From Neurospora tetraspora (taxonomy: Eukaryota > Ascomycota > Sordariomycetes > Sordariales > Sordariaceae), in the NCBI RefSeq assembly GCF_033439725.1, contig NW_026944388.1, forward strand, positions 2,108,001 through 2,172,000: a DNA stretch of 64,000 bases. Reading direction: 5' to 3'. Positions within the stretch are counted from its first letter, which is position 1, and each line of letters begins with the position of its first letter. Of the stretch, positions 46,124-58,700 are shown in pieces. The position numbers and the translations under genes are program-made. Below the pieces are notes generated by a model, which searched no databases, was not told where the DNA came from, and saw nothing but the letters and a program-made list of their open reading frames with translations.

Positions 46124-49100
46124 AACAACCGATGCAAGCCTGATGAACAGGGCACAATATTCTACCAGTGTTCAAGTCAACCATACCCGTCTTGTGGCCG
46201 ACCACACAACCTATCACTTCGTTTTAATGTCTAAGTTAGTTTGTCTCGGATGTTCTGTTTTCTGCAGCTTTTTTCAGCGCAAGAGAGCGGCCAGGTCGAG
46301 GACTTGTTGCGCGGATACCCCATCCAGAGATACCCGAAGAAGATTTTGTTTGTCTCTGCTACAACTTGCGGTACCAAGGACAACAGAGTCTAAGCGTCTT
46401 TTACTGGTTCGAATCGTTGTTTTTAGACTCGGGGATATTGTTCTGCATGTTACATGTTGGAAAACCATTTAACAACACAGAGATGTATTAGAACTTCATG
46501 TTTGTGTCTTGGGGCATAATCAGTGAGGCATTATCAGCGACAACTCAACATTCACCTACAACCAACCACCTAGCGCTCACATCCGTCAACCCCCACCTTG
46601 AAATTCTACAACAAACCATGCATGGCCCAAAGCCTTTGATTCCCCCTTTTTTTCCCGCATTTGTCGTCTGCAGTACGGAAGAATCGAAGAGATAATTCCC
46701 GGCCACACACTAACAAAACATATACAAACATGTCGATGGACTTTGGGACGGTTGAGGGAAACCAGATGATACACAAAAAATAACGAATTCACGAAATTGG
46801 ATGACGATTTCCTTTCTTCTTGTTTTCACGTTTGCCTACCAAAATCCTAGTGTGGGGATCACTTTCTCTTCTTCTTTGACGACCTTTTACCCTTATCCAT
46901 CTGGGATTGAACATAGAAAGTGTAAATCGAATGCAAAATGTACCTACCTGTTTACCGCAACCGCTTTTACAGGCAGGCTCTATTAAATGTGTGTAACTTC
47001 AAAGACGTGCGGTTAAAAAGTGTATATGTTGTCAAGGACCAAACGCTCGTAGTACTTACTGTCCTGATCATGTATACGTTCGAACCGTCCGGGGAAGGAT
47101 CTTCAGAGTTTCATCGCCCCTACACTACATATGTAATGGCACCGACGCACGCGAGCGAGTGAGTTCCAGATCAGACAAGATCTACGCACACACAAACAAA
47201 CACACACACATGAGAACCGCTTACCGGGTCGACAGCGCCAGTCACAGACCATCAAGACCCATAGAGAAGCGAGGCGAGTCCGCTTAAGTCTGGCTGAGTC
47301 TAGATTTCAGTTCTAACGAGTTACACGTGTAGTGTAGACTGTAGTGTTGCATAAGCCTTTTAAGTACCGGATGGAGTTTGGACTCTGTTTTAGTTTCGGC
47401 TTGTGAAAGATTATTTTACTTAGCACCTACCGAGTCCGAGTCCTCGCGAGGGATTAGCACACTGTTTCCTACCTGGGGAGTTGAAAGGGAAACAATAATC
47501 AAGCGATAGTGAATCAGCAGTTCCATTTACATACAAGCAGGTACACTTGTTGGGAGAGCCCGCTTAAGGTAGTTCTGATCAGCTCGTTGACTTACCGACA
47601 CTTCTACAGTACATACCAGAATCGACGAAGGAGGTTGTTCATCGACAAGTGCAGCTTGGCTGGCGTTCTTGGGGCATCTGTAAACATTTGAGAATTTGAG
47701 GCTCTCAGCCGTTGTCGTAGCGCGGCACCCGACCATTCCGAGCTGAACAGCTGAACCGTTCGAGTCTTGTCTCCAACCGTTCTTCCCGTTGCTTAATTCC
47801 GCCTCCCGCCCGTCGTCCTTTCACGGCAAGAGAAAGAATCAAGCAATAAGCCAAAGTCGTTAGCGGAAAGTTGGGGAAAAGCTTGGGAGTTGTTCGGGAG
47901 GTGATGATTTCGGTAATGGATCATATCCGAGGACAGCAGACTGGACGTTGAGTTTTGCTTTTGCGGCTACGGTTGCTGCTACAGTTCCCAAGACGTATCT
48001 GTCGTGTGTTTGTGTTACATCCCGTTTTCGATATTCGATATGATCCTGCTGCAGAGGGCGACCGACATTAATCGAGAAACTACCTTAGCTTACCGAAGAT
48101 GGAGTAGTTTCGCACATGGTCGTTGGCGGTGGTAAAGCGTCAGAAGTAGGTAGGTACTTAATCGGCACCAATGTAGAGTACATATGGTCTCATCGCCGAT
48201 CTGGTAGAGCGGGACTGTAGAGTGAGACTGAAAGCCGAGAGTCATAGGGCTTCTAACGCCGAAGTCTCTGTCCTGTCATCAAAATATTCCTCTTTCTTCT
48301 TCAAAAGATCCACCGTTATGTTATTACTCTTCATCCCACAGAGATTTTTCGAAAAACAGAACATCGATGATTCACGCAAAACAGAAAAGGGGCAGCTGAA
48401 GACAGGAGGTTGGCTTAAAAAACACTCCTTGTATGTAACTCCGTATTTCGGAGTCCAGCACCGTGACCCGTCAAACACGATGTTGAAAAAGCAACGCGCT
48501 AGAACAAACCAGGAAAGGCTAGCGTCAATCTTTTACCCCATCTTTCCCCGCAAAATCACACAGATCCAACCCTCGGGCTTGGCACGTGTACATGTGGACC
48601 TCTGACAGTACCGTTGGTCGGGCGTCTTCAATTGGCTTTTGCAAGTTGCAACCGCTTTTGATCTTTGTGGTTTCTTGGCTAGGTTTTGGGCGGACTTGGG
48701 AGGTGTGGGTGATGACATCCGGAAGATGGTATTCGCCTCTGTCCTCAGAATGTATGGAGGGAAGCAAAACGAAAGAAACAGGATGCGGTTCAAGAGTCGC
48801 GAGGATGCTTCGAACTTATGACTCCAACAGCGTAGCATTCATTCACCGATATCCGGCGAGGTCGAGACCGAGATCGCTCTCACCTCCCATGTCGTTGTCA
48901 GTGCCCGGTGAAACCTCATGGGATTCCCATCTCCACCATCTCCACCGCAGAAGCTCACACCGGCCCGTCTCTTCCCCACCGCCTCCGCTGCCAAAACCTA
49001 AACACGACCAAACACTTGCATCGCGGCTCCGTTTCCATGACACAAACAAAGCAAAATGCCAATTCCTTCTGTCGAAAATTTACACGACCAAACACTACAC

Positions 49101-50499
49101 AAGCGAGATGTTAAGGGATCGACCTACCTAACACAGTTTAGTAGGAACTGTAAGCCAAGACGCATGGAGCGAGTCAGTTCAGTTTACTGCCTAGGGTAAG
49201 AGCGAGATCGCTTGCTTGCATTCCCGGTGCGGCGTCATTGTAACTTGTAAGTGTAAAACTGAAGAAACCCGACCCCAAGAAGGCGAATCGGCCGGCCCCG
49301 AGACAAAGAAAAGAGTGTGAGTACAGTACAGACAGACGGGATTTTACTTGCGAAACTTGTATAACAGAACAGGCGACAGTAAAACGGGAGTGGCGTGACG
49401 CCTACCGTTCGTTTCGTGTGTGTCTTGGTTTCACAAGAGTTGAGTTTGCCAAAGGGCCAAGGGAGATAAGAAGAGAAAGAGGAAGAGGAAGGAAAAGAAG
49501 AAACATGGAACCGACGAAAGCTGTGTTCTGAGTTCTGTGTCCCCTGTTCCCTGTGGTGTTCGTTCCCGTGTGGAAGCAAAGCTGATGAAATGGAAGGATG
49601 GAATGGAATTGGAATGGTTGCGTGCGTCTTCTCCTCCTGTACATCTTTACTCTCTGTACTACATGCGTACACGTGCATGGGAGTAACAAGGGATTCGACA
49701 GGCAGAAGAAACGGACAGAAGGGTGATGGGAATGGGGGCGAATGGCGATATCGTCTGAGAGGTGAGTTGATTTGAACATTCAGCTGAAAGAAGATATCGA
49801 CCGCGGCTGAATTGGTGATGGTGGTTAGCTCCAGGGGTGACAACCTCAAGTGACAAGGTGACAAGGCGACAAAGAATGGAAGTTACGGTAAACCATCAGT
49901 CACCCCGCCTTTTCCTTTCCCTTGTCTCCAACCCCGTCCTCCGGGAACGCTCTACCGAACACCGCGAGCTTGCCCCAGTCTGGAAAGTTGTCCGTCGGAG
50001 GCCGGGACCCCTGGATGGGGCCCAAAGTCTAAGTCTAACAAGTGGAGGCGACACCGACGATCCAGGTCACCACCGGCCATCCACCGGCACACCCAAGTTG
50101 TTGGTCACACTCATCCAATTATACGGGAGCTATCGAGAGATCTAGTGAAATCGAACACTTCGAATCGAGAGATGGGTGACGAGAGCCTAGCATCCTTACT
50201 CAGTCATGTAATCATGTACCATACCAGATGCAACCGTATGCAGCACTGATGCATTGCACCGACCCCGACCGACCGGCCTCCGCCGTGCGTCTTTGATACA
50301 TGTTGACACCGCGTCTGACCCCTACCCAAGTATTTAAACCTCGAACCCCCGTTGCATGGCCGGTCGTCGCGGATTTTCCTCCCCCTTCTCCAGCTTCTTA
50401 TAAACAACACTTCTTCCCCTTCCCCCCTTTCCCTCCCTCCCCTTTACCCTTCTTCTAGGTGGATGCTGCTCGGGAACCAGAAGCTGTAAGACAAGAATC
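46124..50499. other. 4.4-kb intergenic region
   Basis: No gene that I can support on either strand. The right end (about 50330-50500) looks like the promoter and leader of the MFS gene: TATTTAAA near 50331, then a long C/T-rich tract (50385-50458). A short CA/CAAA run lies at 47190-47210. Confidence 0.45.
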
Positions 50500-52131
50500 A
50501 TGTCCGATACCAAGGACCGTAAGTTCAATCCTCACCCCGCCTCCTCATCTCACCCTCCTCACCTTCACGTCCCCTCATACGCATCATTCACATTCTAACA
50601 CAATCTCACAGTCTCCCTCGGGGAGAAGACCCATCATGACCCTTCCGGGTTCAGCAGCTCCGACAAGGGCGCCGAGGCCGGCCGCATCTCCTACGACGTT
50701 GGCCCGCACTCCCCCACGGCCGTGACCCCCCTCGAACCGCCCGAGGGCACCACCGAGTCGGCCATCGTGCGCAAGATCGACCGGCACATCATCCCCTTCA
50801 TCATCTTCCTGTACCTGCTCGCCTTTTTGGACCGAGTCAACATTGGCAACGCCCGCTCCTTCGGAATCGAGAGCGACCTCGGGCTGGAGAAAGTCGAATT
50901 CAACACCGCCTTGACCATCTTCTTTGTTCCTTACATCCTCCTCGAGATCCCCGGCAACATCCTGATGAAGAAGTTCTCGCCCCGCGTCTGGCTGTCCGTC
51001 TGCTGCGTCGGCTTCGGTCTCGTCTCCATTTTCCAAGGCCTCGTCAAAAACTACGGCGGCCTGCTCGCCACCCGTTTCTTCTTGGGCGTGTTCGAGTGCT
51101 CCATGTTCCCGGGTTGCTTCTTCCTGCTCGCATCCTGGTACAAGCGCGCCGACGCGCAAAAGCGGTACTCGCTCTTCTTCTCCTCCACCTCTCTGGCAGG
51201 CGCCTTCGGCGGCCTCTTGGCCTCCGCCATCGGCAAGATGGACCACTTGCAAAACTACCGCGGCTGGCGCTGGATTTTCATTGTGGAGGGTTGCGTCACC
51301 GTCCTGGCAGGCATCCTCTTCTTCTTCACCTTCCCCGCCTTCCCCGAGCAGGCCCGCTTCCTCAAGCCGGCCGAGCGCGAGTACGTGCAAGCGATGCTGC
51401 AGGCGGACCACGGCCACTCGGCGGCCGAGCGCAAGATCACTCTCGCGGACGTCGGAAAGGCCCTCACCGACCACCGCATCTGGCTCGGCGGCATCATGTA
51501 TCTGGGCCTGATCGTCCCCGCTTATTCGTACGCGTACTTCTCCCCGACCATCATCGGCACCTACAACTACTCGGCCGTCCAGACGCAGCTGCACTCGGTC
51601 CCGCCCTGGGCCGCCGCGTTTGGGTTCGCCATGCTCACCGCCGTCGCTTCGGACTATCTCCGCCACCGCTTCATGTTCGCCATCCTGGGCATCGCCGTCG
51701 CCATCGTCGGCTTCGCCGTGCTCATGACCGTGCACGACTCGGCGCACGTCAACGCGCAGTACGGTGCCCTGTTTCTCGTCGCCATGGGCGCTTACAGTGC
51801 GATGCCCATCATCGTGTGCTGGTTCAACATGAACCTGGGCGGACACCACCGCAAGGCCATCGGCACGGCGTGGCAGATTGCGTTTGGCAACATTGGCGGG
51901 ATCATCGCTACGTACTCGTTTGTGGCGAGCGATGCCAAGAATCATTATCGCAAGGGATACGCGATCTGTGTGAGTTTCACTTGCTTGAGCGCGCTGGCGT
52001 GTCTTTGTTATGCGGTTAGTGTGACGATGGAGAATAAGAGGAGAGCCAAGATGCAGGGGGATGGAGGGTTGACGGAGGAGGAGAAGGCGGATATGGGGGA
52101 TTTGAATCCCGAGTTTAGGTATATGCTTTGA
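50500..52131 (+). CDS. MFS transporter, anion:cation symporter type
   Basis: A plasma-membrane transporter of the ACS family, relatives of which (yeast Tna1, Dal5) move nicotinate, allantoate and other small organic anions with protons. Exon 1 is 50500-50518 and exon 2 is 50612-52131; the 93-bp intron has GTAAGT, TCTAAC and CTCACAG. The 512-aa product has a hydrophilic N-terminus, then about 12 hydrophobic segments starting IIPFIIFLYLLAFLDRVNIG, the family motif. RFFLGVFECSMFPG and YRGWRWIFIVEG are also typical. A charged loop follows the sixth segment. Substrate cannot be assigned. It is convergent with the aminotransferase gene. Confidence 0.9.
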
Positions 52132-53341
52132 TTGTACCTGGATGATGATTATGAGGGATGGAAGGGAAAGGGGTTTTAATGAAATGATACCATGAGATGA
52201 CTAGAAAGGAAGAAAGAATACTTCCTGGTTATGATGACTTTGTTTTGTTGGAGTATATACCATGGCTCATACGCACATACACTGAGGATTCATTTTACTC
52301 GATGTGCGTGGCCTACTAAATGATGAATTTTAATGATATACCCACCCACTCACCCTCATCACTCACCTTCGAAAACCCCCCCTTTCCATGACTGCACATA
52401 GTTTCTGCTGTCCTATACTATACCATGCATGACCTCTCACAGTTCAACAGTAGTACAATTTTGTACAAGACAGCCGAGGCCCAAAGAAGGCCACAACCAA
52501 AGACAAACAAATCCATCTACTTCAGTTCTCTCGGCGAATTATTAACCCCCGAAAGACAAGACACGCCCCGTGATATCATCGTCACACCTTTCCCGTACAC
52601 TTCTATCCGGACTCCGTCGAATGTCCTATGTCTGTTCAAGGTTTCACTTGTACATGTTGTAGTGCTCCGTGTTTGGAAACGTGACGAGAATAGGAACACC
52701 GAAGAGCAACTCGATGGGCAACACGGAGGGAGGTGCCCGCTGGTAACGGATGTGACACGTTCAACTGACTGACTGACAGGCAGGCCCGATGTTCCGTCCG
52801 CTCCTTTTTCGGTCTGTGGAATTGTGTGGAATGTGTGTGATGCAAAAGCTTTCGCGATGTTCCAGAAGGATGATCCCAAAAAGCCCGATCAAGGGTGAGA
52901 CGGTTGCCGAGTTCTCCGAGGTAGCCTAGCCACGAGGGTTTGTTTGTGCCCCTTACACAATAACACGGAGAGACAAGGTAAAGTGTACGTACACACTCGG
53001 TATTGGTTCCGTTTCTGTTTTTTTTATTCCTTTGGAGGGATTGGTTCATGTTATACGGTGGTATAATTCCGTTTCTGTTTTTATTCCTTTACAGGAATTG
53101 GTTCATGTTATACGTTGGTATATATAGATAGGATAGACTTTTCCCAAAACCCGATGACGTTTTAAACGTTTGGAATAATAATGATATTCCCAAAATTTCA
53201 TCAAATCAGTCTGGTGGTATCCGCAAGTCCCTGGGTATTCGAACAATGAAGAGAGAAAACCAGTTGCACCCTGGTACAAGAACAAAAGCAGTGTATGCTG
53301 AGTGGAAATGCAACACGCCGCCCCCATGCTCAATATCTTCC
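52132..53341. other. Convergent 3' intergenic region
   Basis: Contains the 58-bp tandem duplication listed separately. Otherwise no gene or RNA is recognised; the TGACTGACTGAC run near 52765 is short. Confidence 0.5.
53007..53123. repeat. Tandem duplication of about 58 bp
   Basis: Two copies beginning TTCCGTTTCTGTTTTT (53007 and 53067) and ending in a TATACG(G/T)TGGTATA-type stretch. The copies differ by a few bases and a short T-run length change. Confidence 0.85.
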
Positions 53342-54810
53342 TTAGTGTCCCTCGGACTTCTTGACTGTTGGGAGTTCCTGCAGGGCCTCTCCGAGGGTCT
53401 TGATAGCGCCCCGTAGCTCCTCCTCGGTGATGACTAGTGGAGGAGCGAAACGGATGATGTTGCCGTGTGTGGGTTTCGCCTACGTTATTTAGTCAGCATC
53501 ATCATCAGTTGCATGTATGAATGGACACTACTCACCAGGACACCCTTCTCCTTCAGCAAAATGCACAGATCCCAGGCTGTCCGCCCAGAAGCCGCAGATT
53601 CGTCAATAACCACAGCATTCAACAATCCCTTTCCGCGAACAAGCTGAACGATGGGAGACTTGAACGCCTCCACACCTTCCCGGAAGATCTGACCCAGCTT
53701 CTCCGCCTTCTCTACCAAACCCTCTTCCTCTACCAGCTCCAGCGCACGAAGCGACACCGCACACCCAAGCGGGTTGCCGCCATATGTGGAGCCGTGAGTA
53801 CCAGGCTCAACGACGAGCATGATCTCCTTGTCGGCCAAAACAGCGCTCACGGGGTACATGCCGCCCGAGATGGCCTTGCCCAGGGTGATGATGTCAGGCT
53901 TGACATTGGCCCAGTCGGCGCAAAGCATGCGACCCGTGCGGGCAATGCCGGTTTGGATCTCGTCGCAGATAAAGAGGACGTTGTGCTTCTTGCAGAGGGC
54001 GGAAACCTTCTGGAGGTAGTCGTCGTCGGGAACAACAACGCCGGCCTCGCCCTGGATGGGCTCCACGATGAAGGCGGCCGTCTCCTTTCCGTGCGCCTCC
54101 AGCACTTGTTCTAGATCGGCGATGTTGTTATAGCGGATGGCCTTGCCGGTCGAAGGGGAGACGGCGCCGATCTGGGGCACGTAGGGACCGTAGTTATCAC
54201 GCGACTCGGGATCGACGGAGAGGGAGATGGCTGTCATCTGTACGAGTTATAGTTAGAATACCAGCGTAAACAGCTTTAAGAGAAAACTTACCGTCCGTCC
54301 GTGGAAGTTGTCAGCAGCGCCGAACACCAGGGCCTTGTCATGTGGCACGCCCTTGACCTTGTACGCCCACTTTCTTGCAATCTTGATGGCTGTCTCAACC
54401 GCCTCGGCACCGGTATTCATGGGCAACACCATGTCGTAGCCAAAGACGGAGCGAACCTTGGCGGCCCAGACGGGGAAGACATCGTTGTGGAAAGCGCGGG
54501 AGCTCAGGGTTAGGCGCGAAGCCTGCTCTGTGAGGGCCTTGACTAGCTCTGGATGGCAATGGCCCTGGTTTACGGCGCTGTAGGCGGAAAGGAAGTCAAG
54601 GTAGTGCTTGCCCTCGGGATCCCACACGTGGACGCCCTGAGCCTTTGAAAAGACGACGGGGAGCGGGTGGTAGTTGTGGGCGGCATACTCGTTCTCGGCG
54701 GCGATGGCAACGTTGGTCGCGGCAGCGTGGTACTTGTCCGAGCCGGTAAGGAGGTGGTCGAGCGAGAGGGCAGAACCGCCGTTCGAAGGAGTGTCAGCGT
54801 GTGGCGCCAT
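53342..54810 (-). CDS. ota: Ornithine aminotransferase
   Basis: A PLP enzyme moving the delta-amino group of ornithine to 2-oxoglutarate, giving glutamate semialdehyde (arginine breakdown, proline supply); cytosolic in fungi, and no targeting peptide is evident. Three exons: 54810-54292, 54237-53536 and 53479-53342, with introns of 54 and 56 bp (GTAAGT/CTAAC/ACAG and GTGAGT/GCTGAC/GTAG), all phase 0. The 452-aa product has the early [36 protein letters not shown], the cofactor Asp in [14 protein letters not shown] and the PLP lysine in LGKAISGG near residue 290. The last exon ends [16 protein letters not shown].. as expected. Divergent from GPI10. A TGACTC lies about 150 bp upstream of the start. 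Confidence 0.94.
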
Positions 54811-55562
54811 GATGGTGGTGATGTTGGTGTTTGTCGTAGAGGGAACTGTGGGAAGTCTGACTGGAGAGGCGTGAGATGTAGGAGGACTCGGGGCTAAATA
54901 ATTCAAGTTGAAGAAATTGAAGTGTCTGAACTTGATGGACGGACCCAATTTGTAGAAGAGGATGACTCGGGAACTGAAAAACTTGAGACAAAGGGAGGTT
55001 TGAGGCAAAACCTTGCTATGGTAGTACCTGTCTTGTAATGCAAATGCGGACGTTTATCACTTAGGGGTCTAGGATGCGGACGTTTATCACTTAGGGGAGG
55101 ATGCGGCATGCACTAGACCCCTAAGTGATAAACGTCCGCATCACCGCTTTGCCTGACATCCGCCAACCCTCCACGTGGACAGCCGCCGCCGCCGGATGCA
55201 AGCCGAAGGAAGCCGCCCTCACCACGGGATGATGATCGATTTGGCCGAGCTTCACATTCCTCTCGACTGCCTCCAGTCCGCAAGGTTCCTCCCGCCACTA
55301 TCGGTGCTGTCACGGAGAGGCTCCGATAAATGGACGCTAGCCAATCACGGCTCCGCTGATTACCGTGCTCCGTGATAGGGCTGGTAGCTCTTTGCTTCAG
55401 CGAGCGCGGGGGCTGTCAGGAAAGACCTGGCAGCTGACACGTGTGAGATTGACAACTGCCGAAATGAGGACCTCTATGGCCCCCTGGAACATGCCTTAAC
55501 AATTTACACAGATGACAGAAGTACCTTGTTGACCTCAACATCACCCAAGGCAAGGTTAAAAC
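54811..55562. promoter_or_regulatory. Divergent promoter region of ota and GPI10
   Basis: The 752 bp between two divergent starts contain a TGACTC at 54963-54968 (single, possibly chance) and the repeat cluster at 55044-55141. No gene is seen. Confidence 0.45.
55044..55141. repeat. Short repeat cluster with a 29-bp perfect inverted repeat
   Basis: 55044-55072 (starting ATGCGGACGTTTATCAC) is repeated directly at 55074-55097 and inverted without mismatch at 55113-55141. The inverted pair could form a hairpin with a 40-bp loop. It may be the remains of a small transposon with terminal repeats or a nested insertion. Confidence 0.75.
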
Positions 55563-57639
55563 ATGTCTGATGAACCGGCCATCTCCAAGCCCGCCGAGGC
55601 CGAAAGAGGTAATTCCGGAGATATAAAGACACAAAAAACACCACCCAATGCGGTACCCCCAGTAACAAAACCTCACCGGCATGTTGTCTCTGCACAGGTC
55701 TACGATGTCCTCACCTTGCTTCTCGTCTTTCGCTTCATCAATGCCATCGTTCTCCGGACCTTCTTCCAGCCAGACGAGTACTTTCAAGCTCTCGAACCGG
55801 CATGGAACCTAGCCTTTGGAGACCAGAGCGGTGCTTGGTTGACCTGGGAATGGCAACATCAGCTCCGCTCCTCTCTCCATCCTGCCATCTTTGGTCTGGC
55901 ATACAAGGCTGCCCATTGGTTCCTGTCCCCGTTCTTTCCTCCCGCTTTCGAGACGTTTGTTCTCGAAGCCTTGCCCAAGATTATCCAGTCTGTCTTTGCC
56001 GCCTTGGGTGACTTTTATACTTGGCGACTGGCAACCTCCATCTTTGGCGATGAGAGCAATATTCCATGGACTGCTGTAAGTCGCAAGCCCATGTATGATA
56101 CGTCTCGGACAACCCATTGACTTCTGCCTCCAGCTTTGGATGACTGTCCTCAACCCATGGCAGTGGTATTGCTCCACAAGGACTTTCTCGAACTCCTTGG
56201 AAACCACTCTGACCATTGCGGCCCTCTACTACTGGCCCTGGGACCTTCTTCAGGATGCCAAATCCAACAAACAGGAGCCTCTGCAGGTCAAGGGCAACCT
56301 GGGTAGCCTCCGGGCCTCACTCATTCTTGCTGCAGTTGCCGTCCTGCTACGCCCAACCAACTTGCTCATCTGGCTTGGAGTCCTTACCCTCGCCGTCACA
56401 CGCTTGACACTTGATGGAGAGTCTCCCATCAAGAGATCGACATTACTTATTCTAGCCAAAGAGATCATCGTCTGTGGTAGTGCAGTCCTCGCCGTATCAC
56501 TCATCTCGGACCGCCTCTACTTTGGCTTCTGGACCTTCCCTCCCTACAAATGGCTGTATTTCAACATCTCCCAGTCCCTCGCCGTCTTCTATGGCCACAT
56601 GCCATGGCACTACTACCTCTCTCAAGGAATTCCCCTGCTCACCACCACCTTCCTCCCCTTTGCGCTCGTTGGTTTGTACAAGTCAACTTCATCTTCCAAG
56701 ACCCTTGCGGTACTCCAGTCCAACATCCTCAAGACGCTTTCCTTCGCCGTCTTGTCCATGGTCGGCACCCTATCCATCGTCTCCCACAAAGAAGTCCGCT
56801 TCATCTACCCTCTTCTCCCCATCCTTCACATCCTAGCCGCTCCCTACGTCTTCAAGTTCTTCACCGCCCCAGCAGCATCAGCAGCAACAACCACAACCCC
56901 AGCCGAAGGCAACGCAGCCGCTGCCACCTCAACAACGACCGGCCCCGTCACCCTCCGCCACAAAATCTTCCTCGCCAACCTCCTTTCCCTCAACCTCCTC
57001 CTAGCCACCTACCTCTCCATCTTCCACCAACCCGCCCCTTTGTCGGTTATGACCTTTCTCCGCACCGAATTCGAGCGCATACACCCGGACTCGTTGTCCC
57101 TCGATTCTTCTTCTGTGGACCAGGCTGTGGTGCCAAAACAAGAACTCTTCGCCCTCTTCCTCACCCCCTGCCACTCCACCCCCTGGCGCTCGCACCTCGC
57201 CTACCCGGCCCTGCGCGCCAGGGCTTTGACTTGCGAGCCGCCGCTGCATACGCAGCCCGGGAGTGTGGAGAGGAGGGAGTATTTGGATGAGGCGGATCGG
57301 TTTTATCAGGCTAGCAGCCCCAAGGAAGATGGACTCTATGGTGTGGAGTTTTTAAGGGAGGAGATGTGGGGTGGTGATGGTCTTACTAGTGGCAGTGGTG
57401 GACACGGAGAGGAGATCCCGAGGTTTATCGTGGGGTTTGAAGGGATCGAGGAGGTGTTGAAGAAATTCTTTGAAGAAGACAAAAAGGGGAGGGAGATGGG
57501 GGTTGGACTCAAAAAGGTGTGGGAGGGGTGGAATGGGGCTTTTAACGAGGATTGGAGGAGGAGGGGGAGGTTGGTTGTTTGGGATACGGGGGTTTATGAT
57601 GAGGTTGTTGCAGAACAGAAGAGGAGTGTATTTGATTAG
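55563..57639 (+). CDS. gpi10: GPI mannosyltransferase 3 (GPI10/PIG-B)
   Basis: Adds the third mannose to the GPI anchor precursor in the ER lumen, using dolichol-phosphate-mannose (GT22 family). Two exons, 55563-56075 and 56134-57639, join in phase 0 over a 58-bp intron (GTAAGT..CTCCAG). The 672-aa product has the family motif FQPDEYFQALEPAW near residue 69, WLTWEWQHQLRSS and LNPWQWYCSTRTFSNSLE after the junction, and about ten hydrophobic segments. HKEVRFIYPLLPILHILAAP is the conserved HKExRF motif of the mannosyltransferases. An A/T-rich low-complexity insert (ASAATTTTPAEG) and a hydrophilic C-terminal extension are unusual in detail only. Confidence 0.93.
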
Positions 57640-58055
57640 GTCTGAGGGGTTAGGTTTGGAGAGTATAAGGTGGGTGAGTTGGGTCAGTTGGGTGGCTTAT
57701 AAAAGTGCTCTAATTAGAAGAGAAAAACTAATGTGCGCCGAGGATAGGCCCGGCGCAAGAATAGAAAGAAAAAAGTAATGTAACAGCGAAAAGAAAACAG
57801 CAAAATCCGAAGAAATACGTACAGCGAATTTGAGGAACAGCCGAGGATATCTGGGTTCCATTGCAAATAACCAGCTCAAGGGAAGGCCTCTCTCTCCTCA
57901 TCTCTCAATCTCCGGTCCTTCTCACAATGGGGTATCTCCTCCACTCTTCTTCCTCCCTCTCTTCTTCCCTTTCCGTTCTTTTCCTTGCTTCAGCCTCCTC
58001 CGCCCTTTCCCCATTATTCTCATCCCCTTTTTTTTTTCTCCTTCTCCCCCCCGCC
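57640..58055. other. Convergent 3' intergenic region
   Basis: T/C-rich sequence between GPI10 and the secreted-protein gene. No gene is seen. Confidence 0.5.
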
Positions 58056-58700
58056 TCATGTCAAAACAGGATTATCATCGTAGTTCCCAAATTTCGTCTT
58101 CACCGGGCAACACGACGCAATCAGCGAGCACGGTCCCCCAGGGTACCTGTCCCAGGGCGGGTCGCACCCGTGCTTACCAGCCTTCAAGTTGTCCCGGTTG
58201 AGCGCGTAGTACCGGTCGTCTTGGCACCGGCAGATGCCGGGGACGCAGTTGTGGGGGTCGGCGCTGTGAGTTAGGAGAGGAGAGGAGTTAGCGAGGAAAA
58301 GGAAGGGTGGTTGAGGTAGGCGGGCAGGTAGAGGAGATTAAGTGAGGAAGGAAGGAAGGGGAAGGCGAAGGAGAGGGGGGAAGGGGAAGGGGACGAGAGG
58401 GCTGCATTGAAGGATGGTTGGTTGGTGGTGCTGAAGCGTGGAGTCGGTGTAGAGGGAAGAGGAAAGGTAAGGTAGATCAAAACGGGGAATTCAAAAATAA
58501 ATAAAAAACACATACAAGTAACCACATTTACTCTCCGTATCAACTCTCCCTTCCAGGATGTGGCTCGCCACTATGCTCTGGACGAGTTTATCGTCGGCAG
58601 GGTGGGCTGATACTCTTCCTGTTCCTGTGATGCTGCTGATGACGATGCTAGCGGCCACAAGAACTAGGGCGTTGTTGTTGTTGTTGACTGTGAACCTCAT
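58056..58700 (-). CDS. Small secreted cysteine-rich protein
   Basis: I do not recognise the family. Exon 1 is 58700-58516 and exon 2 is 58263-58056, spliced over a 252-bp intron (donor GTATGT, branch GCTAAC, acceptor CTCACAG) in phase 2, giving 130 aa. The N-terminus has a short basic, Asn-rich start, a hydrophobic core (ALVLVAASIVISSITG) and a likely signal cut after RVSA. All eight cysteines lie behind residue 58 (59, 68, 73, 75, 95, 107, 113, 114), a pattern of a disulfide-stabilised extracellular protein; key pieces are CVPGICRC and CSLIASCC. The frame over the splice is restored exactly and cysteines occur on both sides, which supports the model. Function (effector-like, antimicrobial, wall protein) is open. 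Confidence 0.6.

Noticed and set aside
46400-47090. GGTTCGAATC / GTTCGAACC strings resembling tRNA T loops
   Set aside because: The flanking bases do not pair as T or acceptor stems and no A box is at the right distance.
50584-51945. 453-codon open frame antisense to the MFS transporter
   Set aside because: Charge-rich repetitive translation typical of the antisense of hydrophobic GC-rich coding sequence.
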